A DNA stretch of 64,000 nucleotides. Source: Cohnella sp. CFH 77786. GTDB lineage: Bacteria; Bacillota; Bacilli; Paenibacillales; Paenibacillaceae. The DNA lies in assembly GCF_019400745.1 (NCBI RefSeq), contig NZ_WJIB01000016.1, positions 62,001 through 126,000 on the forward strand, in the 5' to 3' direction. Below the pieces are notes generated by a model. The model had not been told where the DNA came from. It did no database searches and saw only the letters and a program-made list of their open reading frames with translations. Positions 43,459 to 52,300 of this stretch are shown here, piece by piece. The first letter of the stretch is position 1; each line of letters begins with the position of its first letter. The translations under genes were made by a program, and so were the position numbers.

Positions 43459-43717
43459 CCCTTCTAAATACTTCCTTTATGCGGTTAACGTACAGCCGGT
43501 ACGCCGATAAATAACGCTACCCGCCAACGCTTTTCTTCTGCGTTCAGGCAGATGCGAAAGCAGTAACGCTGCCTAACAGCGTTATTCTGTTTCTACCGGA
43601 TCGCGACTTGGATGCGAAATAAGGCATTGCAAAACGTGTAAGCATCATTTTTCGAATCGGCATATCCTAAGAACCTTCGCACACACCCCGAATACTTATT
43701 AATCCTATCAGGTAAAA
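43459..43717. repeat. AACGCT-rich palindromic repeat segment
   Basis: Contains a perfect 8-bp palindrome TAACGCTG/CAGCGTTA (43564-43584, 5-base loop) and related AACGC/GCGTT and TAACG elements spaced along the segment. No protein-coding signal. Bounded on the minus strand by the degU terminator and the orphan terminator. Confidence 0.45.
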
Positions 43718-43758
43718 CAAAAACGGCCCCTAACCGCTCGGGCGCGGAGAGGAACCGT
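43718..43758 (-). terminator. Rho-independent terminator of degSU
   Basis: Stem ACGG-CCTCT-CCGC / GCGG-AGGGG-CCGT with a small internal TT/TT bulge, followed on the minus strand by TTTTTG, about 45 bases after the degU stop. Confidence 0.8.
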
Positions 43759-43804
43759 CTGGTTTCGATCGTCATGAAGATGTTGTCACTATGTATGCTG
43801 CAGA

Positions 43805-44527
43805 TTAGAGTGTCACCCAGCCGTACTTGATGGAGTTGATCACGGCTTGCGTGCGGTCGTCCACTTCCATCTTCTGAAGGATGCTGCTGACGTGGTTTTT
43901 GACCGTTTTCTCGCTGATAAACAGGTTTTCGCCGATCGTCTTGTTGCTCTTGCCCTCAGCCATGAGCTTCAGGACTTCCGCTTCCCTGCGGGTGAGCGGA
44001 TTGTTGCCCTTCGGAACGAACTTCGTCACCGTCTCGCGGCTCGCTGCCGCTCCGGAAGTCGCCCCGATCTCGTCCAAATACGTCATGCGGCGAAGCTGGT
44101 TGATGAGCTTGCCCGTCACCTTGGGGTGGATGTAGGCATGTCCCTCCGCGACGGTCCGGATCGCGTTGATGAGCGATTCCGCTTCCATGTCCTTGAGCAG
44201 GTAACCCGATGCTCCCTTGCGCAACGTTTCGAAAACGTAGCTCTCATCATCGTGAATGGAGAGGATGATGACTTTGATATCCGGGAAAATGTCCCGGAGA
44301 CGCTCGGTGGCGATGACCCCGTTCTCGATCGGCATATTGATGTCGAGCAGCACGACGTCAGGCTTGAACCGGTTGCAGAACTCCAGCACCTGGATGCCGT
44401 CGCCGCATTCCCCGATCACCTCGAGATCCGTCTCCATGTTCAGGATCCGCTTCAGCCCTTCCCGGAACAGCTGATGATCGTCGGCGAGGAGCACCTTGAT
44501 CTTGCGAACCGCCGTCTTACTTTCCAT
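43805..44527 (-). CDS. degU: Two-component response regulator DegU
   Basis: 240-residue NarL/FixJ-type regulator controlling exoenzymes, competence, motility and biofilm in Bacillus. Receiver domain: acidic pair DD16-17 in VLLADDHQL, phospho-acceptor Asp62 in VVLLDINMP, and switch residues in LSIHDDE and LLKDM. The C-terminal HTH is LTRREAEVLKLMAEGKSNKTIGENLFISEKTVKNH in part: REAEVLKLMAEGKSNKTIGE. The linker (about 145-172) is longer than usual and alanine/serine-rich. Overlaps degS by 11 bases (44517-44527). Confidence 0.96.
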   Translation of the reverse strand: MESKTAVRKIKVLLADDHQLFREGLKRILNMETDLEVIGECGDGIQVLEFCNRFKPDVVLLDINMPIENGVIATERLRDIFPDIKVIILSIHDDESYVFETLRKGASGYLLKDMEAESLINAIRTVAEGHAYIHPKVTGKLINQLRRMTYLDEIGATSGAAASRETVTKFVPKGNNPLTRREAEVLKLMAEGKSNKTIGENLFISEKTVKNHVSSILQKMEVDDRTQAVINSIKYGWVTL

Positions 44528-45701
44528 GTGCGCCTAACTCCTTTCCTGGCTCCGCGTTTATGGGAACTTGTATTCTGATTTTGGTGCCTTGTCCCACGCT
44601 CGATTCGAACTCGATTTTGCCTTGCAGCAGCTCCACGCGTTCCCGCATCCCGACGAGGCCGAAATGCGCGTGGCTCCTCGCCCGTTCCTCCGCCTGCTGC
44701 ACGGAAAATCCTTTTCCGTTATCCCCGATGGTCAGCTCTATGGTATCTTCCAGGAATGTCATATCGAGCGATACGAAACTCGGTTCGGCATGCTTCAGGG
44801 CATTGTTGAACGCTTCCTGCACAAGGCGGTACATGGCCGCTTCCATGGCGGACGACAGCCGCTTCTCCTTGCCCGCCGTTTCGAAGACGGCGCGGATCTT
44901 CGTTTTCTCCTCGAAATCCTGCACGAATTTGCGAAGCGTCGGCACGAGTCCCAAGTCGTCCAAGGTCATCGGCCTGAGATTGAAGATGATTTTGCGGATT
45001 TCCCCGAGCCCTTGGCGGACCTGCGTCCTCAAGTCGATCAGCTCGCTTCGGATCAGCTCCAGGTCGTTCGTGTCGAGCATCCGTTCCGCGATTTCCGTCC
45101 GCAGCACCAGGTTGGCGAGCGATTGGGCGGGACCGTCGTGAATTTCCCTGGCGATCCGCTTGCGTTCGTCTTCCTGGGCCAGAATGATCTTCAAGCCAAT
45201 GAGCTGGCGGTTCTTCGCGGACTCGAGAATCCGGGTGATCTGGTTCAAATCGCCGGAGAGGTAATCCAGGACGACGTTCATCTGCAGGCCGATCGTCTCC
45301 GCCCGCTCGATGGACATCTCGACGGACTTGACCCGGCTCTGAAGCTCGTTGCGCCTGGCCCGCAAGTAACCTTCCTTCTCCCGGTAAACCATGAGATCCA
45401 GCTGAATCTGGGTCGCCTTCTCGTACGCGGATTTGATGTCCATCTCGGTGTATCGGACGAAATCGCGGCTCACTTCCGTGAGGCGGATCCGAGCTTGCCG
45501 GTATTCCCGCTCCAGCCGGTCCACTTTGTCGATCGCCTCGGTCGTCTCCGCCAGAACCTTCTCCAGCTCCTTATGAAGGTTAAGGAGCTCCCTGCGGGCC
45601 GACTCGGCGATTTCGAACACCTGAACCTTGCTGTCTTCCATCACGGAAATGGCGTTTTGGATCACTTTGTCGATTTGGTCCACACGATAATCCACGTTCA
45701 C
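44517..45701 (-). CDS. degS: Cytoplasmic sensor histidine kinase DegS
   Basis: 394 residues, no membrane segment. The N-terminal half is a long coiled-coil sensor (LLNLHKELEKVLAETTEAID, VDRLEREYRQARIRLTEVS). The phosphorylated histidine is His188 in AREIHDGPAQSLANLV, of the HisKA_3 type; the ATPase domain has RLVQEAFNNALKHAEP, IGDNGKGFS and HFGLVGMRERVELLQG. Partner of DegU. Start is GTG 45699-45701 behind GGGGAG. In Bacillus degSU lies directly beside comFA; here a 13-kb stretch of exporter and surface genes separates them. Confidence 0.96.
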   Translation of the reverse strand: MNVDYRVDQIDKVIQNAISVMEDSKVQVFEIAESARRELLNLHKELEKVLAETTEAIDKVDRLEREYRQARIRLTEVSRDFVRYTEMDIKSAYEKATQIQLDLMVYREKEGYLRARRNELQSRVKSVEMSIERAETIGLQMNVVLDYLSGDLNQITRILESAKNRQLIGLKIILAQEDERKRIAREIHDGPAQSLANLVLRTEIAERMLDTNDLELIRSELIDLRTQVRQGLGEIRKIIFNLRPMTLDDLGLVPTLRKFVQDFEEKTKIRAVFETAGKEKRLSSAMEAAMYRLVQEAFNNALKHAEPSFVSLDMTFLEDTIELTIGDNGKGFSVQQAEERARSHAHFGLVGMRERVELLQGKIEFESSVGQGTKIRIQVPINAEPGKELGAHGK

Positions 45702-45779
45702 GACTCCCCTGACAGCCTGTATCCATCATATCATATTTCTAATATTCGTCGAGGTGGCGATAGGACTTTCGATGTAAGA

Positions 45780-48530
45780 TTAGCGAATTGTAATCGTCTT
45801 GGTCTTGCCGTCCCATTCGACCTTCTGCCCCAATTGTTCGGTCACGACGCGGACCGGCACGTAGACGCTGTTGTTCTTCAGGATCGGCGCGGCGAGTACG
45901 GGCTGGCGTACGCCGTTCACCGTCACTTCGCTGCGTCCAACCCAAAGCTCCAGCATCGAATCCCCGCGGAGCACGGTCACCCGCTTGGCCTTGTTGTCCC
46001 AAGCGATTTCGGCGCCCAGCGTTTCGCTCACGAACCGGAGCGGCAAATAGTTCACGTCGTTCAGCAGAAAAGGAGCGGCGGGCAGTTTGGTAGATTTGCC
46101 GTCGATGGCGGCGGTCGATTTGCCCACCTTCATCACGATCGTCGGCTTCACCGCGGCGAACGGCTTCGGCGGATATTGCAGCGCAAGGTTGTCGAAGGCG
46201 ACTTCGCCTTCCAACGCTCTCTCATCCTGATCCTGTTCCAGGTTGACGACGTAGAGCTTGGTCAGCTTGGCCGGGCCTTTGAGGCCGGCGGCCGCCAGGT
46301 CGACGCGGATCGTCTTCCAGCCCGACCAGTCGATCTTCTTGGCGATGTCGACGAGAACCTTCTTGCCGTCGCTGTCAATGAACTCTGCCCGGGCATAGTT
46401 CATGCTGGAATCGCCCAGCATATCAAGCGTCATTGCGCTGGGCGTTCCCCCGACCGGGACGCCTCCGCCCGCCGCGTTCAGGTTCGCGTAGGCGAACCGG
46501 CTGCCGGTGCCGTTCGTGAAATCGTAGGTCAGGCCCAGCACCTGGGATCCCTCCTTGCCGGGGACGTCGGTCAGCATTTCGACGGTGCCCGCCGTTTCCG
46601 CCGGCAACCCGCTGAAGGTGATCGCGTAGCTCGGTTTCTCGAACGTCTCGAGCGATTTCTCGCTGCCGGGTCCCAGGATCGCCGCCGTACCGAAGCCGTC
46701 ATACCGCGCGATGGCGAATCCGGCCTGCACGCCTTCTTCCACGCTTTCGACGGTCAGCTTGCCCGCATCGGCTGTCGCCTTGAAGCCTTTGAACTCCCAA
46801 TTGACCGAGGAGGCCGGCACGGACAGCTCTCGTCCGTCCTTCAAGCGGGCTTTGACCGGCACCGAAATGACAGCTCCCGGCCGTAGCACGGTCGTGTTCG
46901 GATTCACGACGAGGCGCTCGATCTGGTCCTGGCCGACGACTTCCACGTTCAGCGTATCCGAGGCGTTGCCGGCTTTGACCGTGACCGTCGCTTTGCCGGG
47001 TTTGTTCGCGGTCAGCGTTCCGTCCTTGAACGTGCCGACAGGGGCGCTGATGCTCCATACCGGCTGCATGCCGGACGGGTCGACCGGGTTGTAGTAGGTA
47101 TCGTAGCCCTTCAGCGCGTAGGAGGTCTCCTGCCCAATGAACAACGTATTGGCGCCGCTGGCGACGATGCCTTGGAGCTCGCCTTGAGGCGCGTTCGTGT
47201 AGACGCCGATCCCGTTGGCGACAAGACGCTGGGTCGTGCCGTAGAAAGTGGGGTGCGCCAGCGTTACGTTCGTGTCGCCCAGCGGGCGGGTCACCATGGT
47301 GGTCGAGCCGCCGCCGTCGAGGTTGACCGCTTTCCAGGCGCCGAGCTTGAGGAGCATCTGCTGCAGTTCCTTCAGGTCGACGCCGTCACGCCCTCCGTTC
47401 TCTTCGACGGTAACCAGATAGACGGTGCTCCCGTCCTGGGAGTAACCTACCGCCGTACGGGCGCGGTCGGCCGATCCGCTTACGCCGGAGATATCCCGCG
47501 AGAAGGCGGCTGCTTGGCCTTGGTCCAGCAGAATCGTATGACCGCCTACCAGCATCTGGAAGGAGGCGGGATCATACGTCTGTTGCGTCGTGAGAGATTT
47601 CAGTTGGTAGTTTGAGGCGACGTGGCTGCCCACGATCAGGTTGTCCGTGATGAACTTGGCGGCTTTGCCATGGCCCCTCAGGACGTAGCCATTGGGAGGC
47701 ACGGGGGTGGTGATTTCTTTGTCGATGGCGATTTCCTGGACGACGCCGTCCACGACAAGCGCCTCGGTCGGCTTCGTGCCGGTGCCGGCCGGCCGTTCCG
47801 GAGCCGTCCATGCGCTCGTGTAGATGTATAAGGCGTCGACGTGGCTGTTCGTCTTGTTCGGGTCCGCCCAATACAGCGATTTGTTGACGCCGGCCAGCGG
47901 GAACGTTGCGGCCGTGTCCGAAGCGGTTACCGTGCCTTCGAAGGTAAAATTGTCGATCAGAGGTTTGCGGTCGCTCGTGATGGCGAACGCATAGAGACCG
48001 TTAATCTGAGACGTGCTTACGAGCAGTTGCCCGTTGGAGACCTCTGCCCCGATCGGCGCGCCGTCGCCCGTCGTGTTGAAGATGTCGGCGTTGATGCCCG
48101 CGACGGCTTTCGTTTCCTTCGCCATGGCGGTGACGGACTGGCGCTGCGTGATGCTGCCGTTCTTGCCGCCCATGACGTTCAGGGAGACGTATGGGTTGTT
48201 CAGGTCGATTTGCACGACGTGCATGACTTCGGTATTGTATGTAGATTTGGAGGGTACCCAGTTGTAGGTGAGCTGCTTCACGCCCGAGGTCACCATGGAC
48301 TCGGAGGTTTTGACGAGCTGGTAGGTCACGGCGGCGGATTCGGCGGCATGGGCCGCGGGGATCAGGTAGGCCGGCGCTTGCATCGGCACGGAGAACACGA
48401 GCATTCCCGCGACGAGGGGAAGGACGATCTTGGGAGCGATTTTGCTCCGGGAAGGCTGGGACGTTGCAGCAATGGGCGCGGCGGTGTTCGAAGTCACGCG
48501 GCGCTTGGCAGGTTTCATAATATGGCGCAT
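45780..48530 (-). CDS. Secreted NAGPA-domain phosphodiester glycosidase with copper amine oxidase-like repeats
   Basis: 916 residues. A long basic N-terminus precedes the hydrophobic core IVLPLVAGMLVFSVPM of a signal peptide (cleavage near AAHAAESA). About 100-440 is an NAGPA/DUF2233 phosphodiester glycosidase domain (VVQIDLNNPYVSLNVMGG, VAGINADIFNTTGDGAPIGA, AVGYSQDGSTVYLVTVEE, WKAVNLDGGGSTTMV, the last being the family signature). The middle has Ig-like modules (GKATVTVKAGNASDTLNVEV). The C-terminal 130 residues are two copper amine oxidase N-terminal-like repeats (VNYLPLRFVSETLGAEIAWD, SVYVPVRVVTEQLGQKVEWD). Probably trims exopolysaccharide or wall phosphodiesters. ATG 48530 behind AGGAG. 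Confidence 0.88.
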   Translation of the reverse strand: MRHIMKPAKRRVTSNTAAPIAATSQPSRSKIAPKIVLPLVAGMLVFSVPMQAPAYLIPAAHAAESAAVTYQLVKTSESMVTSGVKQLTYNWVPSKSTYNTEVMHVVQIDLNNPYVSLNVMGGKNGSITQRQSVTAMAKETKAVAGINADIFNTTGDGAPIGAEVSNGQLLVSTSQINGLYAFAITSDRKPLIDNFTFEGTVTASDTAATFPLAGVNKSLYWADPNKTNSHVDALYIYTSAWTAPERPAGTGTKPTEALVVDGVVQEIAIDKEITTPVPPNGYVLRGHGKAAKFITDNLIVGSHVASNYQLKSLTTQQTYDPASFQMLVGGHTILLDQGQAAAFSRDISGVSGSADRARTAVGYSQDGSTVYLVTVEENGGRDGVDLKELQQMLLKLGAWKAVNLDGGGSTTMVTRPLGDTNVTLAHPTFYGTTQRLVANGIGVYTNAPQGELQGIVASGANTLFIGQETSYALKGYDTYYNPVDPSGMQPVWSISAPVGTFKDGTLTANKPGKATVTVKAGNASDTLNVEVVGQDQIERLVVNPNTTVLRPGAVISVPVKARLKDGRELSVPASSVNWEFKGFKATADAGKLTVESVEEGVQAGFAIARYDGFGTAAILGPGSEKSLETFEKPSYAITFSGLPAETAGTVEMLTDVPGKEGSQVLGLTYDFTNGTGSRFAYANLNAAGGGVPVGGTPSAMTLDMLGDSSMNYARAEFIDSDGKKVLVDIAKKIDWSGWKTIRVDLAAAGLKGPAKLTKLYVVNLEQDQDERALEGEVAFDNLALQYPPKPFAAVKPTIVMKVGKSTAAIDGKSTKLPAAPFLLNDVNYLPLRFVSETLGAEIAWDNKAKRVTVLRGDSMLELWVGRSEVTVNGVRQPVLAAPILKNNSVYVPVRVVTEQLGQKVEWDGKTKTITIR

Positions 48531-48675
48531 TTCATTCTCCTGTAAGTCATATGAATTTAGGAGCGAGCCGCCTTAAGTGAACAGGCACTCGCAGAAGATT
48601 CCTAGATTAATAGACTACTGGAAAACGAAAAAGTTACAGCCGATAGAAGATTGTGATTGATAAGAAAATATTAAT

Positions 48676-48707
48676 AAAAAATCCGAGATTCCGTTTGGAA
48701 TCTCGGA
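48676..48707 (-). terminator. Strong intrinsic terminator, second after mmcQ
   Basis: Perfect 11-bp stem TCCGAGATTCC/GGAATCTCGGA with a 4-base loop, then TTTTTTATTAATATTTT on the minus strand. The gene upstream (mmcQ) already has a terminator at 48938-48963; the 230 bases between hold the tandem repeat. Confidence 0.9.
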
Positions 48708-48738
48708 CGGATAAAGCTAGGCTAGAGATTCGTTGTTG

Positions 48739-48920
48739 CTCGAAATCGCGTATTCGTCCACTAAATCGCCGTATCCGCATCGAACCGACGAACTAGCGCA
48801 CCACATCCACTATAACGTCGAGATCTCCTTCTACCCAACGAAATAGCGTACCACATCCACGATTTCACTCGTATCCCCTTCGAAGCCGACGAAATGACCT
48901 ACCATGTCTACTAAATCGCC
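48739..48920. repeat. Four tandem units of about 50 bp
   Basis: Units start near 48739, 48785, 48835 and 48886 and are 46, 50, 51 and at least 35 bases long. Shared core: CCGACGAAATAGCGTACCAC then ATCCACTA/GATTTC, ending in a C-rich CTCCTTCTAC or CCCCTTCGAAG. Similarity between units is about 60-80 percent by eye. No ORF with a start signal. Confidence 0.7.
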
Positions 48921-48937
48921 CATGGCGGACGGCAACA

Positions 48938-48963
48938 AAAAAGGACCCCACTCAAGGGATCCC
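48938..48963 (-). terminator. Rho-independent terminator of mmcQ
   Basis: Seven-bp stem GGATCCC/GGGGTCC (one G-U pair) with a 6-base loop, followed on the minus strand by TTTTTTG, eight bases after the stop. Confidence 0.8.
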
Positions 48964-48971
48964 CTAACGAT

Positions 48972-49331
48972 TTACCCACCCGCGATCTCCTCGCGCTCCT
49001 TCCGAGTCAGCTTCGCCTTCACCAGCCGATAGGATTGCTCGAGCATCACCAGAATTTCCCCGTCCGGCACGGTACCGTCAAGAACCACGGTGTTCCAATG
49101 CTTCTTGTTCATATGGTAGCCCGGCAACACGGAGCGAGGATATTGCTGCCGAAGCAACCATGCCTCCTCCGGATCGGCCTTCAGGTTCACGCTTTCCCGA
49201 TCGCCGGTCCACCCCAGCAGGGCGAACATTTTGCTGCCCACGAATAGGACAGGCAATTGCGGATCGAAAGGATATCGCAAAGTGACGCCGGGCAATCGCA
49301 AAGCATACTCCGTCAGCATCTGACGATTCAT
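48972..49331 (-). CDS. MmcQ/YjbR-family DNA-binding-like protein
   Basis: 119 residues. LTEYALRLPGVTLRYPFDPQLPVLFVGSKMFALLGW, VNLKADPEEAWLLRQQYPRSVLPGYHMNKKHWNTV and VPDGEILVMLEQSYRLV follow the MmcQ/YjbR family, a small double-wing fold with proposed DNA binding and no settled function. The ATG at 49329-49331 shares its A with the TGA of the preceding surface-protein gene (TGATG), so it is likely translationally coupled; GGAG lies ten bases upstream. A longer frame with a cysteine-rich extension to 49457 is the antisense-like read of the SLH gene's end and is rejected. Confidence 0.88.
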   Translation of the reverse strand: MNRQMLTEYALRLPGVTLRYPFDPQLPVLFVGSKMFALLGWTGDRESVNLKADPEEAWLLRQQYPRSVLPGYHMNKKHWNTVVLDGTVPDGEILVMLEQSYRLVKAKLTRKEREEIAGG

Positions 49332-52300
49332 CAAGGCAAAAACTCCACGTACTCCAAGAAACGTTTGATCATCGACGCTGCTTGGGCACGAGTTGCATTT
49401 TCTTTCGGACTGAATTGGTTTTCTGTCATCCCGCTGATAATACCCGCATCGACACACATCGCGATTGCCGTTGAGGCATACGCGCTTATTCTCCCTCGGT
49501 CAGCGAAACGTGACAATGACGTTGTGGCCCCGGACCCCTGAGTCCCTGCGTAACTCATGGCCCGTTGCATCATTGCAGCCATATCTTCCCTTGTAATGGT
49601 AGCATACGGCCGGAAATTGCCGTCCGTTCCTCCGGAGACAATCCCCGCTTTGCTTGCTGCGCCGATATAGGGTGCATTGGAGTCGCTAACCTTAACATCT
49701 CCGAATCTCGCAGCGGCGGAGCTATCCCCGGTAATCCCCAATCCCCTGACGATGAATTTGGCAAAGTCTGCTCTCGTAATTTTCGCCTCGGGAGAGAACG
49801 CCCCTGTCGTCGAACCATCAATGATAAATTTAGAGGCTAACAACGCAATATCATCCTTGGCCCAGTGGGTCGCCGTGTCATTGTATGAGGTGGGAGATTG
49901 ACGCACGACGGTGTAACCACTGCTGCCTTTGCGTTTAAAATAAACCGTCGCTCCCGCGGTAGTCGATACGACCTCTGTCGGAACGTACGCGATGTCCTTC
50001 ATTTGCTCGTCATACCGGACAACCGACATCTGTTCGGGATTTTGCGACAGATTGCTAGGAATGACGAAAGCACGCTTCACATATAGGTCGTAGTCTTTCA
50101 ACTCCTTGGTCTGACTGCCGCTGACCAACATGATCGAGAAATCGGCCGGCGTGGACAACATGGCTAGATTACGGCTCATAATTGCCGACGAGAGCGGCGA
50201 AGAAGTCGTCAATTTCTCCATATTGAATTGCAAGAAGGCGCTCGACGCACTCGCGCCCATCTGCCCTATTTCTTGCGATAGTTTGACGGCAGACAAGGGA
50301 TATATGAATTTCATATTGCCGTAATCAATCCTGAAGGTGGCGTTGGAAATCCGGTTCTGCGCATCCAGGAAAGCCGTGACCGGCACCATGACGACAGCGG
50401 CTTGTTCTGTAGAAGGCACCACGATCGAAATCTCCGTAAAACCCGGTTGGGAGCCGTACGTTTTCATAAATGAATAACTGGCAATCAGCTTTTCTCCATC
50501 CACCAGATACCGGTTTACGGTCTTGCCACCAATACTTTGACCAAGCACTTTCGTATAACCCTGACTGTTCAGTTTGAGTGCATTATTGCCGTCTGTCTCC
50601 AGATAACCCGGCAATGGGCCGCTCCAGGATGAACCTGTACCGACAGGGTAATCACTGAACGCAGAGATGGATTGCCCGTTAACATCCTTTAGCGCCGTAC
50701 CTGTCGCGAAATAAGTCACCGTGATCCCTTGCCCCGATCCCGGCGTGGATGCCAGCGTCAAGAACACCTGCGATCCGGAGACGGATACTCCCGTTATGGC
50801 TGCATAACTTCCGTTTACCTTGACATAAAATTGCGCAGCAGCCGGAATCGAAGAAGCATTCAACGTTGCATTGAACGTCAACGTAAGCATGCTGCCTTGT
50901 ACCGATGCGGATTGCAGTTGGCCCGAACTCGAATTGGCATTCGTAATGGAGTAGGCATTGATCGCCGGGGCCAAATTGCCTTGCACATCCGCGATCGGAG
51001 ACGAACCGGGAATGTACGTCAACGTTATAGGAGAACCGGAAGAGACGATCTGAGAAAGCGTCAGTTCCACGATATTCCCGGATACGGATGTCGAAACGAC
51101 CGATAACGACGAGGTTCCACTCCATATTGCGAAGCTGGATGTCAGAGGCAACGGGCTGGTTCTAAGTAATTCGTTATAAACCAAACTGATTTTATTCCCG
51201 GACACATAGGCTGCGGAAAGCAGCGGAGACGTCGTGTCTGAGGAATTCCCAACGTTATAATCCGCGAACGCAGCCACATTGTTTCCAACGGTATCTTGAA
51301 GCGGAGATCCGCCAGGCGTATACGAGACAGTTACGCTCTCCGTACTCGCCACCGATACTGGAAGGTTCAGTGTAACCGATGACCCGCCCACCGATACCGT
51401 TGTCGGATACATGGCGGTACCGCTTCTCTTCACAATAAACTGCGCCGAAGCCACGGAGGAATTGGATAAAGCGGCTAATGTCTTGTTGAAATTCACGGTG
51501 ACGACAGTTCCGGAAGCAGAGCCGCTTACAGGCCGCGGCAGCGTTGTATCCGAAGCAAGTGCAATATCTTTGCCCGAGAGATCTGCGGCGAGTTTGCCTG
51601 CCAGATTGCGAAGGGCTCCGCTGGTATAAGACACTTTAACCGCCTGTCCGCTGGATACCGCGGATGCGAGCGTGAGCGTCACCTGATTGCCTGATACGCT
51701 TACAGCTGTAACAGCTCTGGCGACTCCATTAACTGTCACATAGTAAGTCGCCGGAAGAGGCACGAAATTGCCATCAAGCTCTTGATCGTAATTGAGAACG
51801 ATCGAGCTGCCATTTAAGACGCCGGATGCGTACACAGGCGCATTATTGTTGCTGGCTAGGGTCGTGAAAGTCCAGCGGTAATCATTAAGAATGCCTTGAA
51901 ATGAATTGCCGACAGAATCCGTGATCGCATCAGGCGGGAGCCAAACCGAATATTTGGTGCTGGGTTTGAGCGTCGCTGTCGGCGTCAACAGAACTTTCTT
52001 TGCATTCGTAGAATCGATCGCCATATTCAGCGGAATTCCCGGATCGGTAGTGCTAGCCGACAAATACAACATGGCTACTTCAGATGAATCGACCAAGACC
52101 GGTTTGTTGAATTCCGCACTAAGTATAAGCCCCGTCGTACGAATTCCCGTTGACCCGCTGACCGGATTTGTAGAAACGATGTCCAGAAGCGACATATCCT
52201 TCGTAACCCTGAATTGCCAGATTCCCGGGCTCGAAATCCCTGCATAGTATTCATTCGCCGCATTACGAAAAGCCGTACTATTAATTTGCACGTAATACGA

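Larger units (their letters stand above)
42770..43804. other. One-kilobase intergenic region with repeats, no gene
   Basis: No frame here has a credible ribosome binding site and protein-like sequence; the 60-80 codon frames inside are discounted. It contains four copies of an imperfect palindrome (43108-43290), an orphan terminator (43438-43458), an AACGCT-type repeat segment (43459-43717) and the degU terminator. The promoter of the SLH gene must lie near 42790-42850 but I could not choose one. Confidence 0.7.

Noticed and set aside
44568..46886. 772-codon plus-strand frame opposite degS and the NAGPA gene
   Set aside because: Spans two well-supported minus-strand genes and their intergenic region; no start signal or domain.
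48972..49457. Longer MmcQ frame starting at 49457 with a cysteine-rich N-terminus
   Set aside because: The extra 42 codons overlap the SLH repeat of the upstream gene in another frame and are absent from the MmcQ/YjbR family; the TGATG start at 49331 fits family length.
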